Source: Actinokineospora inagensis DSM 44258 (GTDB taxonomy: Bacteria > Actinomycetota > Actinomycetes > Mycobacteriales > Pseudonocardiaceae). From it: a DNA stretch of 64,000 nt. The notes beneath the pieces are model-generated. The model saw nothing but the letters and a program-made list of their open reading frames with translations, made no database searches and was not told where the DNA came from. The stretch is from positions 250,548-314,547 of the forward strand of contig NZ_KI519517.1 in assembly GCF_000482865.1 (NCBI RefSeq). Reading direction: 5' to 3'. The translations under genes and the position numbers were made by a program. Shown here piece by piece: positions 28,416-37,268 of the stretch (its first letter is position 1; each line of letters starts with the position of its first letter).

Positions 28416-29527
28416 CGCACGCTCCGCCGCACCCGGTGACCGATGCCGGTCACGATCTCGTGTGGGATGGTCCCCGCCCACACCGCCCACTCTTCGACCG
28501 TCGGCTCATCAACCGCAGGCTGGCCGCCGGGGCCGAACACCACCGCCTCGTCACCCGGTTCGACCGGGAGGTCACCCACGTCCACCACGGTCTGGTCCAT
28601 CGAGATCACGCCGACGACCGGGCACCGCCTGCCCGCGACCAGCACCTGCGCCCGGCCCGACGCCGCGCGCGGCAGTCCGTCGGCGTACCCGAGGGGGAGC
28701 AGGGCGAGTGTGGTCGGACGGCCGGTCACGCTGGTGTGCCCGTACCCGACGCCGACACCAGCGCCGACCCGCCGGACCTGGGCGACCGGTGCGGTGAGCC
28801 GCAATGCCCGCCGCAACCGGGTGCTGCCGGACGGGTCGATGCCCACCAGACCCGCGCCGATCCGGACCATGTCCAGGTGCGCGCCGGGGTCGGTGAGCGT
28901 CGCGGCGGTCGCGGCCAGGTGCCGCAGCGACGGACGCAACCCGGCTCGTTCGGCCATCGCGACCCCGCGTAACAGCGCCTGTTTGCCGTGCTCGTCGGCC
29001 GAGTGACCCGGGTATGCGGACATCGCCAGGTGGCCCATGATCCCCACGACCTCCACCTGCCCGGCGAGCTCCGCCTGCCGCGCGGCGGCCATCAGGTCGG
29101 GCCACTCGTCGGGTGCGGCGCCGTCGCGGGCCAGGCCGGTGTCGAGTTGCAGGTGGACGCGGACCCGACCGCCCGCCCCGGCGATGGCCGCGAGGTGCCG
29201 GGTGCTCGGCACGGCCAGGTCGATCCGGTGCCGGACCGCGGTCGCCACGTCGACGTCCACCGGGTTCAGCCAGCTCAGCACCGGCTCGGTCAGCCCGGCC
29301 GCGCGGACGGCGACGCCCTCGGTGATCGACGTGACCCCCAGCCACGTCGCGCCGTTGGCCACCGCCGTCCTGGCCACGTCGGCGAGGCCGTGGCCGAACC
29401 CGTCGGCCTTCACCACCGCGAGGACGTCGGGCGGTCCGACCCGCACGAAGTGGCGGGTGTTCTCGGCGATGGCGGCGAGGTCGACGGTCAGGGTGGCGCA
29501 GGTGCGGGTGGCGGTCGGCGCGCTCAC
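28412..29527 (-). CDS. alr: Alanine racemase
   Basis: 371 residues from a GTG at 29527 overlapping the dipeptidase stop. PLP enzyme interconverting L- and D-Ala. PLP-binding Lys in VVKADGFGHG (usual Tyr of DAYGHG is Phe), catalytic Tyr in VGYGHTSVT, and GYADGLPR and GVISMDQTVVDVGD motifs. Could supply D-Ala to the ligase encoded next; a serine-racemase function, as in VanT, cannot be excluded from sequence alone. The frame extends upstream but overlaps the dipeptidase gene. Confidence 0.92.
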   Translation of the reverse strand: MSAPTATRTCATLTVDLAAIAENTRHFVRVGPPDVLAVVKADGFGHGLADVARTAVANGATWLGVTSITEGVAVRAAGLTEPVLSWLNPVDVDVATAVRHRIDLAVPSTRHLAAIAGAGGRVRVHLQLDTGLARDGAAPDEWPDLMAAARQAELAGQVEVVGIMGHLAMSAYPGHSADEHGKQALLRGVAMAERAGLRPSLRHLAATAATLTDPGAHLDMVRIGAGLVGIDPSGSTRLRRALRLTAPVAQVRRVGAGVGVGYGHTSVTGRPTTLALLPLGYADGLPRAASGRAQVLVAGRRCPVVGVISMDQTVVDVGDLPVEPGDEAVVFGPGGQPAVDEPTVEEWAVWAGTIPHEIVTGIGHRVRRSVR

Positions 29528-30135
29528 ACCGCCACCGGGGCCCGGACCGGACCGTAGAGCGCGTGCCGCGCGCCGGTCATCAGCGCCCAGTAGCGGTCGC
29601 CGTACGACCAGTGCCACCACTCGGTCGGGTAGTTGACCAGGCCCGCCTCGCCGAGCACGCGGGCGAGCAGCGTCCGGTTGCGCCGGGCCTCGTCGTCCAC
29701 GTCGGCGTGGAAGAAGCACGCGCCGCCGCTGCGCTCCGGGGTGTCGTCGATCTTGGTGCCCAGCCACAGGTCCACGCCGTCCGCGTCGACCAGGGTCAGG
29801 TCGACGGCCGCCCCCGCGACGTGCGGCGCGACCGCCATCGGCGCGACGAACCGGCTGTAGAGGCGGGTCAGCTCCACCTCGTCGGCGTCCGGGTGCAGCG
29901 ACCGCAGCTCGCCCCGGTACTCGTTGATGATCGCCTGCTGGTCCGCCGCGGACCGGTACCCCTCGACGACCCGCAGGTCCACCCCGGCGGGCAGCGCGGA
30001 CCGGGCCAGCGTCAGCCGCGCCGCCAGTCCCGTTCGGACGGACACGTGTGCCGCGAAGGGCAGCGGTACCAACGGATCGCCGTTGTCGAGCAGCCGAACG
30101 GCGTGCACCAGCGGGTCGGAGAGCAAGATTGCCAT
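29524..30135 (-). CDS. VanX-like D-Ala-D-Ala dipeptidase (M15D)
   Basis: 203 residues from an ATG at 30135. Zinc motif HVAGAAVDLT (HxxGxAxD) and the C-terminal EWWHW giving the catalytic Glu and third zinc ligand His, plus EGYRSAADQQ, as in VanX/DdpX/M15D peptidases that cleave D-Ala-D-Ala. No signal peptide, so cytoplasmic, like VanX. In glycopeptide resistance VanX removes D-Ala-D-Ala precursors; here it heads an operon with racemase and ligase but no VanH dehydrogenase or VanS/R genes. DdpX-like recycling of D-Ala-D-Ala is another possibility. Confidence 0.85.
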   Translation of the reverse strand: MAILLSDPLVHAVRLLDNGDPLVPLPFAAHVSVRTGLAARLTLARSALPAGVDLRVVEGYRSAADQQAIINEYRGELRSLHPDADEVELTRLYSRFVAPMAVAPHVAGAAVDLTLVDADGVDLWLGTKIDDTPERSGGACFFHADVDDEARRNRTLLARVLGEAGLVNYPTEWWHWSYGDRYWALMTGARHALYGPVRAPVAV

Positions 30136-30250
30136 GGCGCCAAATGCTAGGAACGGCGCCCCGACTCCCGGGTCAGCCGGAAGGACTCCCTCGGTAACCG
30201 AACGGCCGATTCGCCGTCCCCACCCATCGGCCGATCGGCCGAGCGCCCCC

Positions 30251-30294
30251 TTGACGCGGGGCGAGCCGGTACCTATAGTCAACACATCGGTTGA
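30251..30294 (+). promoter_or_regulatory. Promoter with overlapping ArsR operator
   Basis: TTGACG (30251-30256) and TATAGT (30274-30279) are separated by exactly 17 bp, a near-consensus housekeeping promoter. It is immediately overlapped by TCAAC-N6-GTTGA (30279-30294), an inverted repeat placed over the -10 and start site, the usual position for ArsR autorepression. Confidence 0.7.
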
Positions 30295-30315
30295 TAAAGA
30301 ATCGAGTTGAGCAAC

Positions 30316-30654
30316 ATGGCTGTTGATGAGGAGCGGCTGGACCGCGCGTTCGCCGCGTTGGGCGACCCGGTGCGGCGGGCGATGATCGCGCGCCTGTCGC
30401 TGGGGGACGCGACGGTGAACGAGTTGGCCGAGCCGTTCGCCATCACGAAACAGGCGGTGTCGCGGCACATCCACGTGTTGGAGGTGGCCGGACTGATCAC
30501 CCGCAGTCGGGACGCCCAGCGGCGGCCGTGTCACCTGGACGCGGCCGCGTTGGAGGAGTTGACCAGTTGGATCGACCGCTACCGGCTGGCCGCCGAGCAG
30601 CGCCACCGCAGGCTCGACGCGGTGCTGGAGAACATGGAGGAGCAGGAGAAATGA
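30316..30654 (+). CDS. ArsR-family transcriptional regulator
   Basis: 112 residues from the ATG at 30316; a TTG at 30307 is an alternative. Winged helix: RAFAALGDPVRRAMIARLSLGDATVNELAEPFAITKQAVSRHIHVLEVAGLI. No metal-binding Cys pair is visible, as in the ArsR-SRPBCC type (SdpR-like) rather than metal sensors. First gene of an operon with SRPBCC and dihydrofolate-reductase-like genes; overlaps the next gene by 4 bp. Probably represses its own operon through the palindrome at 30279-30294. Confidence 0.9.
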   Translation: MAVDEERLDRAFAALGDPVRRAMIARLSLGDATVNELAEPFAITKQAVSRHIHVLEVAGLITRSRDAQRRPCHLDAAALEELTSWIDRYRLAAEQRHRRLDAVLENMEEQEK

Positions 30655-31115
30655 ACGAGACGACGATCACCGCCCCACCTGGGACGCCGTTCATCGACAT
30701 CGTCCGGGAGTTCGACGCGTCCCCGGCGCGGGTGTTCCGCGCGTGGACCGACCCGGAGATCGTCCCGGACTGGCTGGGACCCGCCGGGATGACGATGGAC
30801 CTGGTTGAGTACAACGCGACACCAGGTGGCAGATACCGGTACTTCCACCGCGACGGTTCGGGGGAGCACGGCTTCCGGGGCGTCTTCCACGCCGTGGTCG
30901 CCAACGAGCGGATCGTGCAGACCTTCCAGTACGACGGTTGGCCAACCGAGGTCAGCCTGGAAACCGTGACCTTCGAAGACCTCGGCGGCCGCACCCGCGT
31001 CCACACCCACGCGGTGTACCCGTCGGTCGAGAGCCGGGACGCGATGATCGCCAGCGGCATGGAACGCGGCGTGCTGGACTCGATGTCGCGTTTGGACGGA
31101 GTGTTGACCCGATGA
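30651..31115 (+). CDS. SRPBCC (AHSA1-type) protein
   Basis: 154 residues. START/Bet v1-like fold: FIDIVREFDASPARVFRAWTDPEIVPDWLGP, GGRYRYFHRDG, HGFRGVFHAVVANERIVQTFQY, and a C-terminal helix GMERGVLDSMSRLD. ArsR-SRPBCC pairs are common in actinomycetes; the SRPBCC protein has a hydrophobic pocket but its ligand is generally unknown. ATGA overlap upstream and downstream. Confidence 0.88.
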   Translation: MNETTITAPPGTPFIDIVREFDASPARVFRAWTDPEIVPDWLGPAGMTMDLVEYNATPGGRYRYFHRDGSGEHGFRGVFHAVVANERIVQTFQYDGWPTEVSLETVTFEDLGGRTRVHTHAVYPSVESRDAMIASGMERGVLDSMSRLDGVLTR

Positions 31116-31699
31116 GCAAGGTCCTGTGTTCAATGGCCGCCTCCGTCGACGGTTTCGTCACCGGCCGGAACTCCGTCCCCGGCCGTGGTCTCGGCGACGG
31201 GGGTGTGCTGCACGACTGGTACTGGAACGGCGACACCCCGAGCACCGTGGTCCCGCAGTTCCGCCTCTCCGAGGTCACCCGCCGCTTCGTCGACCCCTTC
31301 GCCGCCAGCGTCGGCGCGGTCGTCGCCGGCCGCACCAGCTACGACGACACCAACGGTTGGGGTGGCGGCAGCCCACACCTCAACGCCCCGCTCATCGTCG
31401 TCAGCCACCGCCCCGCGCCGCCCGACGCGCCTCAACAATTCGTCACCACCATCGAGGAGGCGGTCGCGGCGGGCCGCGCCGCCGCCGGTGACCTCAATGT
31501 GGCGTTGATGGGCGGCGGGGTGCTCACCTCGGCCCTCATCGCGGGGCTGGTCGACGAGATCGTCATCCACCAGGTCCCCATCCTCCTCGGCGCGGGCCGT
31601 CGACTCTTCCAGGACCTGCCTGCCCACGTGCCCCTCACCCTCGTCCAGGTCGTACCCGCCCCCGGGGTCACCCACCTCCACTACCGAGTGGAGCGATGA
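31112..31699 (+). CDS. Dihydrofolate-reductase-family protein (RibD C-terminal type)
   Basis: 195 residues. SMAASVDGFVTGRN, VVAGRTSYDDTNGW, and MGGGVLTSALIAGLVDEIVIHQVPILLGAGRRLF match the RibD_C/YyaP branch of NADPH-dependent reductases. These are not true folate enzymes; the substrate is unknown. Third gene of the ArsR-SRPBCC operon, all overlapping by 4 bp. Confidence 0.88.
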   Translation: MSKVLCSMAASVDGFVTGRNSVPGRGLGDGGVLHDWYWNGDTPSTVVPQFRLSEVTRRFVDPFAASVGAVVAGRTSYDDTNGWGGGSPHLNAPLIVVSHRPAPPDAPQQFVTTIEEAVAAGRAAAGDLNVALMGGGVLTSALIAGLVDEIVIHQVPILLGAGRRLFQDLPAHVPLTLVQVVPAPGVTHLHYRVER

Positions 31700-31768
31700 C
31701 CGTGCGCGCATGACGGACAACTCGCGCGGGCAGCCGGGACAATGGTGGGGACGGGGAGGAGACCACCG

Positions 31769-32848
31769 GTGGATCTGGCGGAGTTCCTGAGCGCGGGCGA
31801 GGAATTGTTGGCCATCCGGTCGACGGCCGATCGGGGCCCGGAGTTGCTGCGGGCGCTGGAGTTCGTGCTGGACTGGGTGGGGCCAGGGTTCACCGTGGAG
31901 CGGTTCGAGTCCGGCGGCAAGCCCAGCGCGCTGTTGTACTCCGGGGTCCGGCCCGCACGATTCCGGGTGGTGCTCAACGGGCACCTCGATGTGGTTCCCG
32001 GCGCGGACGGGCAGTTCCGACCGCGCCGGGAAGGTGACCGGTTGTACGCGCGTGGGGCCCAGGACATGAAGCTGTCCGCGTTGGTGCAGGCCACGGTGTT
32101 CCGCGAGGTCGGGGCCCACCTGCCGGTCGCGCTGCAACTGGTGACCGATGAGGAGGTCGGCGGTCACCACGGCACCGGCCACCAACTGGCCCACGGCGTG
32201 ACGTCGGACTTCACGGTCATCGGGGAGCACAGCGGCCTGCGGCTCGTGATCGAGTCCAAGGGACTGCTGACCGCGCGCGTACGGGCCCACGGCGCCGGCG
32301 CCCACGGTGCGTATCCCTGGTTGGGTGACAACGCCGTGCTCACCCTGATGCGCGCGGTGGACGGGATCTTGTCCAAGTATCCGGTGGGGGAGCGGGAGGT
32401 CTGGCGCACGACCGTGAACGTCGCCCGGGTCGAGACCGGGGACAACGCGGTCAACCAGGTACCCGCCGCCGCGACGGCGTGGCTGGACATCCGCTACCCG
32501 CCGGACGACCGCGACTTCGCCGACCGCACACCCGCCGAGGTCGCCGACCACCTCAGCGGCCTGTGCCCGCCGAAGGTGACCGTCGAGGTCGACCGGGTCG
32601 AGCCGCCACACCACGCCGCACCGGACCACCCCGACGTCACCGCGCTCCAGCGGGCCGCCCATGCCCAGGGCTTCACCGGCGACTTCCTGCGCAAACACGG
32701 CGCGGCCGACGCGCGCTTCTACCACCAGCGCGGCATGACGGCGGTGATCTTCGGCATCGCCGGGGACGGCCAGCACGGCCCGAACGAATACGCCGACCTG
32801 ACCACCATCGAGCCGTACTACCGAGCGCTGCGCGCATTCCTCTCCTGA
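31769..32848 (+). CDS. M20-family peptidase
   Basis: 359 residues from a GTG at 31769 after GGGAGGAGA. Metal-binding NGHLDVVPG, the RGAQDMK aspartate, DEEVGGHHGT with catalytic Glu, and a dimerisation domain with ESKGLLTARVRAHGAGAHGAYPWLGDNA are typical of ArgE/DapE/CPG2-type zinc aminoacylases or carboxypeptidases. Cytoplasmic. It may cleave N-acyl amino acids or peptides; nothing in the context fixes the substrate. Confidence 0.88.
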   Translation: MDLAEFLSAGEELLAIRSTADRGPELLRALEFVLDWVGPGFTVERFESGGKPSALLYSGVRPARFRVVLNGHLDVVPGADGQFRPRREGDRLYARGAQDMKLSALVQATVFREVGAHLPVALQLVTDEEVGGHHGTGHQLAHGVTSDFTVIGEHSGLRLVIESKGLLTARVRAHGAGAHGAYPWLGDNAVLTLMRAVDGILSKYPVGEREVWRTTVNVARVETGDNAVNQVPAAATAWLDIRYPPDDRDFADRTPAEVADHLSGLCPPKVTVEVDRVEPPHHAAPDHPDVTALQRAAHAQGFTGDFLRKHGAADARFYHQRGMTAVIFGIAGDGQHGPNEYADLTTIEPYYRALRAFLS

Positions 32849-32934
32849 GCTCCACCGCTCCGGCTGGTGGGAACGGTCGACAAACGATCACCGTGGTTCG
32901 ACAATTCCTGACGCGGCTATGTGGAGGAGGCGGG

Positions 32935-34158
32935 ATGGATCGGCGGTCGTTCCTGGTGGTTGCCGGGTTGTTGGGGGTCGCGGCCTGCGGGTCGAACACG
33001 GGGCGCGGGGAGGGCGGTGGCGCGCTCAAGCACTGGTACCACGCCTACGGCGAGGACGGGGTGCAGGACGCCGTGCGCCGTTACGCGGCGGCGTACCCGG
33101 GCGCGAAGGTCGAGGTGCAGTGGAACCCGGGGGACTACGACTCGAAGATCGTGACCGCTCTGCAGAACAGCGCGGTGCCGGACGTGTTCGAGGCGCAGGT
33201 CAAGGCGGACTGGGTGCGGCAGAAGCAGGTGGTGCCGCTGGACGACCTGCTCGGCGACACGCGCGACGACTTCGTCCGCGCCCTGCTGGACTCGCAGACC
33301 GTGGACGGCAAGCTCTACGGCATCCCGCAGGCCATCGACACCCAGGTCCTCTATTACCGGCCGAGCCTGCTGGCCAAGGCGGGTGTCGCCCCGCCCCGGA
33401 CGGTCGACGAGCTGGTCGACGCCGCGAAACGTCTCACCACCGGGTCCCTGCACGGACTTTTCGCGGGCAACGACGGGGGCGTCGGCGTGTTCACGGGGCC
33501 GCTGCTGTGGTCCGCCGGTCTGGACTTCCTCACCAAGGACGGCAAAGCCCCCGGCTTCGACGACCCGCGCGCGGCGACGGTGTTCGGGAAGCTCCGCGAC
33601 CTGAACCAAGGTCTGCTGCTGGGCGCACCGACCGACTGGTCCGATCCGGGTGCGTTCGTGGACGGGCGGGTGGCGATGCAGTGGACCGGGCTGTGGAACC
33701 TGCCGAAGATCACCGCCGCCCACGGCACCGACGTCGGTGTGCTCCCGTTCCCACGGTTGGACGACAGCGGCGCGGAATCGGTGCCGGTCGGTGCCTACAG
33801 CGCGATGGTGAACGCGCGCAGCACGAACATCGACGCCGCCAAGGCATACCTGAAATGGCTGTGGGTCGAGAAGACCGACTACCAAACGGAGTTCGCGACC
33901 GCGTTCGGCGCGCACCTGCCCGCCCGGCAGAGCCTGGCCGCCAGGGCTCAATCGCTCCACAGTGGACCTGGTAAGGATGCCGTCGGGTTCGTGACCGGCG
34001 GCGGTCGGATCGCCAGTCCGGCCCGCTGGCCCGCGCGCGCCAACACCGCCCTGTCCGATGCGGTGTCCCGCGTCGCCCGCCAGGGAGCCGATCCGGTTGG
34101 CGAGCTGCGTTCCGCCGTGGACATCGCCAGGACCGAGATCGCGCGGCTCGACCGGTGA
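32935..34158 (+). CDS. Sugar-type ABC substrate-binding lipoprotein (SBP family 1)
   Basis: 407 residues, ATG after GGAGGAGG. Twin-Arg-like start MDRRSFLVV with lipobox VAAC (Cys19), then a family 1 (MalE/UgpB-like) binding fold: KHWYHAYGEDGVQDAVRRYAAAYPGAKVEVQW, IVTALQNSAVPDVFEAQV, YGIPQAIDTQVLYYRPSLLAKAG and FVDGRVAMQWTGLWNL. It feeds the two permeases encoded directly after it. Likely ligands are sugars or sugar conjugates. Confidence 0.9.
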   Translation: MDRRSFLVVAGLLGVAACGSNTGRGEGGGALKHWYHAYGEDGVQDAVRRYAAAYPGAKVEVQWNPGDYDSKIVTALQNSAVPDVFEAQVKADWVRQKQVVPLDDLLGDTRDDFVRALLDSQTVDGKLYGIPQAIDTQVLYYRPSLLAKAGVAPPRTVDELVDAAKRLTTGSLHGLFAGNDGGVGVFTGPLLWSAGLDFLTKDGKAPGFDDPRAATVFGKLRDLNQGLLLGAPTDWSDPGAFVDGRVAMQWTGLWNLPKITAAHGTDVGVLPFPRLDDSGAESVPVGAYSAMVNARSTNIDAAKAYLKWLWVEKTDYQTEFATAFGAHLPARQSLAARAQSLHSGPGKDAVGFVTGGGRIASPARWPARANTALSDAVSRVARQGADPVGELRSAVDIARTEIARLDR

Positions 34159-35042
34159 CCCGCGGGGCCACGCGTACGTTCTGGCTGTTCGTCGGTCCAT
34201 TCGCGGCGGGGTTGCTGCTGTTCACCTACCTGCCGATCGGCTGGAGCGCGTACCTCAGCCTGTTCGACGCCCGCAACACCGTCACCCCAACGGATTTCAC
34301 CGGGTTCGACAACTACCGGGACATCCTCACCGACCGGGCCTTCCTCGACAGCATCGGCACGTTCACCCTGTTCGCCGTGTTCATCATCCCGACCACGGTG
34401 GTGCTGGCTCTCGTACTCGCGTTGCTGGTCAACCAAATCCGGTTCGCGCGCGCGTTCTTCCAGTCGGTCTTCTTCCTCCCGTTCGCCTGTTCCTATGTGG
34501 TCGCTTCGCTGGTCTGGAAGATGTCCCTGTTCTCCGGTGTGGACAGTGGTGTGGTCAACACGGTCCTCGGCTGGTTCGGCGGTTCACCGCGGGCGTGGAT
34601 CGGCACGGTCGACCCGCCGCTGTACTGGGTCGTGCTCGTCACCGCTCGGCTCTGGCTGCAACTCGGCTTCTACATGATCCTGCTCATCGCCGCCCTGCGG
34701 CGGATTCCCCGGTACCACTACGAAGCCGCCGCCATCGATGGCGCGACCCCGTGGCAGTCGTTCCGCCACGTCACCCTGCCCGGCCTGCGCGGAGCCCTGA
34801 TCGCCGTCCTCACGCTGAACCTCATCAACGCCTACCAGGCTTTCGACGAGTTCTACAACATCCTCGGCGACTCCCGCGGCTACCCACCGTTCGCCCGCCC
34901 GCCGCTGGTCTACCTGTACTACACGTCCCTCGGCTCGGGCGGTCAAGACCTGGGCCGGGGGAGCGCGGGCGCGGTGATCCTCGCGCTGGTCATCGCCCTC
35001 GCCACCCTCCTGTCCGGCCGCGTCTTCCGCCGGGCACGCTGA
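34155..35042 (+). CDS. ABC sugar permease, MalF/UgpA type
   Basis: 295 residues from a GTG overlapping the binding-protein stop. About six membrane helices; EAA loop YYEAAAIDGATPWQSFRHVTLPGL contacts the ATPase. No ATPase gene follows, so the importer probably uses a shared MsiK-type ATPase encoded elsewhere, as in Streptomyces. Confidence 0.9.
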   Translation: MTRGATRTFWLFVGPFAAGLLLFTYLPIGWSAYLSLFDARNTVTPTDFTGFDNYRDILTDRAFLDSIGTFTLFAVFIIPTTVVLALVLALLVNQIRFARAFFQSVFFLPFACSYVVASLVWKMSLFSGVDSGVVNTVLGWFGGSPRAWIGTVDPPLYWVVLVTARLWLQLGFYMILLIAALRRIPRYHYEAAAIDGATPWQSFRHVTLPGLRGALIAVLTLNLINAYQAFDEFYNILGDSRGYPPFARPPLVYLYYTSLGSGGQDLGRGSAGAVILALVIALATLLSGRVFRRAR

Positions 35043-35899
35043 TGCGGTCCACCCTGCGCTGGATCGCGCTGATCATCGCCGCTGTCGTCTTCCTCGTGCC
35101 GTTCTTCGTGCTGGTCCGAGACGGCGTTGCCACTGGATGGTCCACAGTGGAGGAAGTGTTCACCGATTCGGACCTTTCCTTCGCGCGCAGCCTGCTCAAC
35201 TCGACCATCGTCGCTGTTCTGCAGACGGTGGGGCAGATCGTCCTGTGCTCGCTTGCCGGATACGGCCTCGCTCGCATCCCTTATCGGCACGCGCCCGTGG
35301 TGTTGTATGCCATTGTGGCCACCCTCATGGTTCCGACGGCGGTCACGTTCGTACCCAGCTTTGTTGTCGTCTCATCGCTTGGGTGGCTGTCCGACTTCCG
35401 CGGCCTGGTTGTCCCCGGGCTGTTCAGCGCGCTCAACGTTTTCCTCTTCCGCCAGTACTTCCTGGACTTCCCGGTCGCCCTGGAGGAAGCAGGCCGACTC
35501 GACGGACTCAGCGCCTGGGGCACCTATTGGCGGATCGTCATCCCCAATTCGACCGGTTTCCTCGCCGCCATCGCGGTCATCGACTTCATCGGCAGTTGGA
35601 ACCAGTTCTTGTGGCCACTGCTGATCGCACAGGACTCATCGACCTGGACGGTCCAAGTCGCCCTGTCCAACCTGCTCACCGCACAAAACCCCCAACCAAC
35701 CCTGCTGTTCGCCGCCGCCGCGGTCTCACTCCTACCCATAGTCCTGCTGTTCATCATCGCCCAGCGCTACCTCGTCCGCGGCGTGACCGACATGGACAAC
35801 TCAGCACCCCTGACTGGTCCGGGCGGCCCCCACCCCATCCCGGGGGGCGGCCCCGGTGCCAGTCTACCCGCTGGCGGGCGCGGTGAGGGTGTCGTGTGA
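35042..35899 (+). CDS. ABC sugar permease, MalG/UgpE type, with repeat-encoded tail
   Basis: 285 residues. Six membrane helices and EAA loop LEEAGRLDGLSAWGTYWRIVIPNS. Homology should end near RYLVRGVTDM (about residue 250). The last roughly 27 residues (GPGGPHPIPGGGPGASLP and following) are encoded by copy C of the dispersed repeat, which also supplies the stop codon. The repeat seems to have moved into, or arisen at, the 3' end of the gene and replaced its natural terminus without destroying the membrane part. Confidence 0.88.
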   Translation: MRSTLRWIALIIAAVVFLVPFFVLVRDGVATGWSTVEEVFTDSDLSFARSLLNSTIVAVLQTVGQIVLCSLAGYGLARIPYRHAPVVLYAIVATLMVPTAVTFVPSFVVVSSLGWLSDFRGLVVPGLFSALNVFLFRQYFLDFPVALEEAGRLDGLSAWGTYWRIVIPNSTGFLAAIAVIDFIGSWNQFLWPLLIAQDSSTWTVQVALSNLLTAQNPQPTLLFAAAAVSLLPIVLLFIIAQRYLVRGVTDMDNSAPLTGPGGPHPIPGGGPGASLPAGGRGEGVV

Positions 35900-35934
35900 A
35901 TGCTGGGGATGCCAGGGGCTGGTGTGGATAACTT
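35821..35934 (+). repeat. Composite dispersed repeat, copy C
   Basis: 35821-35870 closely resembles copies A and B (GGCCCCCACCCC, CGGGGGGCG, AGTCTACCC); 53 bp later TGTGGATAACTT lies at 35923-35934. It overlaps the 3' end of the permease gene. A weaker fragment (GGGGCCGGTCTAGCGGCTGGCG, about 35975-35996) follows at the end of the convergent MFS gene. Confidence 0.75.
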
Positions 35935-35984
35935 GGCGCCACCGAGGGGTCCAGGCAGCCTCGACGAGTTCCCCCGGGGCCGGT

Positions 35985-37142
35985 CTAGCGGCTGGCGAGT
36001 TCCGTGGGCGAGACCGGACTCGCCGGGGAGTAGCGGGCAGTGAGGAGCGCGGCGACCAGGCCCAGTGCCGCGAAACCGGTGAGCGTGAGTGGGATGCGCG
36101 AGGGCGTGTCGGGGTCCGCCAACACCCCGACGACGGCGGGTTGGACGGCGTTGGCGAGCATGCATCCCATCACCACCACCGAGTTCGCCAACTGCGCCCG
36201 CGGGGTGTGCGGTGCCATCCACGCGAGCGTGGTGGGGAACACCGGGGCGAGCGCGAACCCGGCGAGCGCGTAGCCGACGACGGCGAGGTCCGGGTTCATG
36301 GCCGTGGCGAGCGCGGCCGTGGCACCGGCGAGTCCCCCGCACACCAACGCGGACGGACGCAATCGGTGCAGGGCTGCCGGGATCACCACCCGCCCGACCG
36401 CCAACCCCGTCCAGAACAGTGCGGTCAACCGGGCCGCGTCGCCCGCCGCGGTGCCCGTCCAGGTCAGGTGTGTGCTTTCCCAGGCACCGACCGAGGTTTC
36501 CAGACCGGCGTAGAGGAAGCCGATGACCGCGAACGGAAGTGCCGCCGTCAAATCCGAGCGCGTGGGGTGCGTCGTCGGCTCGCCCGGCGCGGTGAGGCGA
36601 GTCGCGGGCACCGCCACCACCGCGAAAACGACCCCGAGCGCCAACGGCAGCCGGACGCCGAGACCACCGACAGCCGAGGTGAGTAACGGACCGATCACGG
36701 CGCCAACTCCGAACGCGGCGTTCAGCAGGTTGACCATGAGCACGCCCCGCGCCCCGAACCCCCGGGCGAAAACCGTGTTGAGGTGCACGACCAGACCACC
36801 GAACCCGGCCCCACCGACGACGGCGGCCCCGAGCACCACCGCCCAACCCGGCGCGAGCACCATCCCGGCGCACCCCACCCCGAACGCGACCAGCGGACCG
36901 ACCGCCGCCACCCCGCGCGGCACGAACCGCCCGAGCACCGCGTTACCCAGGACCGCCGCCAACGCGCCAAGGTTGTACGCACTGATCACCGACCCGCCGC
37001 CCGCCGGACCCAGCCCGTACCGCGCCCGCAGAAACGGCAACCCGGCCCCCAACGACGCGGACACCATCCCGACCGCCACGAAAACCAGGAACCCGGCCAC
37101 AACCCGCACCCGCGTCGGCCGTTCGGGGTCCACAGAGTCCAC
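35985..37142 (-). CDS. MFS transporter
   Basis: 385 residues from a GTG at 37142, about 12 membrane segments. First helix VAGFLVFVAVGMVSASLGAGLPFLRARYGLG and the domain-linker pattern resemble FucP/YfkF-like MFS permeases. Substrate cannot be predicted. Convergent with the sugar permease, separated by the repeat region. GC-rich codons with Thr/Pro/Arg-rich shadows on the other strand confirm this as the real frame. Confidence 0.85.
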   Translation of the reverse strand: MDSVDPERPTRVRVVAGFLVFVAVGMVSASLGAGLPFLRARYGLGPAGGGSVISAYNLGALAAVLGNAVLGRFVPRGVAAVGPLVAFGVGCAGMVLAPGWAVVLGAAVVGGAGFGGLVVHLNTVFARGFGARGVLMVNLLNAAFGVGAVIGPLLTSAVGGLGVRLPLALGVVFAVVAVPATRLTAPGEPTTHPTRSDLTAALPFAVIGFLYAGLETSVGAWESTHLTWTGTAAGDAARLTALFWTGLAVGRVVIPAALHRLRPSALVCGGLAGATAALATAMNPDLAVVGYALAGFALAPVFPTTLAWMAPHTPRAQLANSVVVMGCMLANAVQPAVVGVLADPDTPSRIPLTLTGFAALGLVAALLTARYSPASPVSPTELASR

Positions 37143-37268
37143 AGTGGTCTCTCGACTCCCTCCGGATCGGCTCCCGTCCCACCGTATGTGACGCCAACCC
37201 GGTTGGAAAGCCCCGCCCGCGAGCCGCCGATATCATGACCCGCGCCCACCACCCGGGAGGAGACCACC

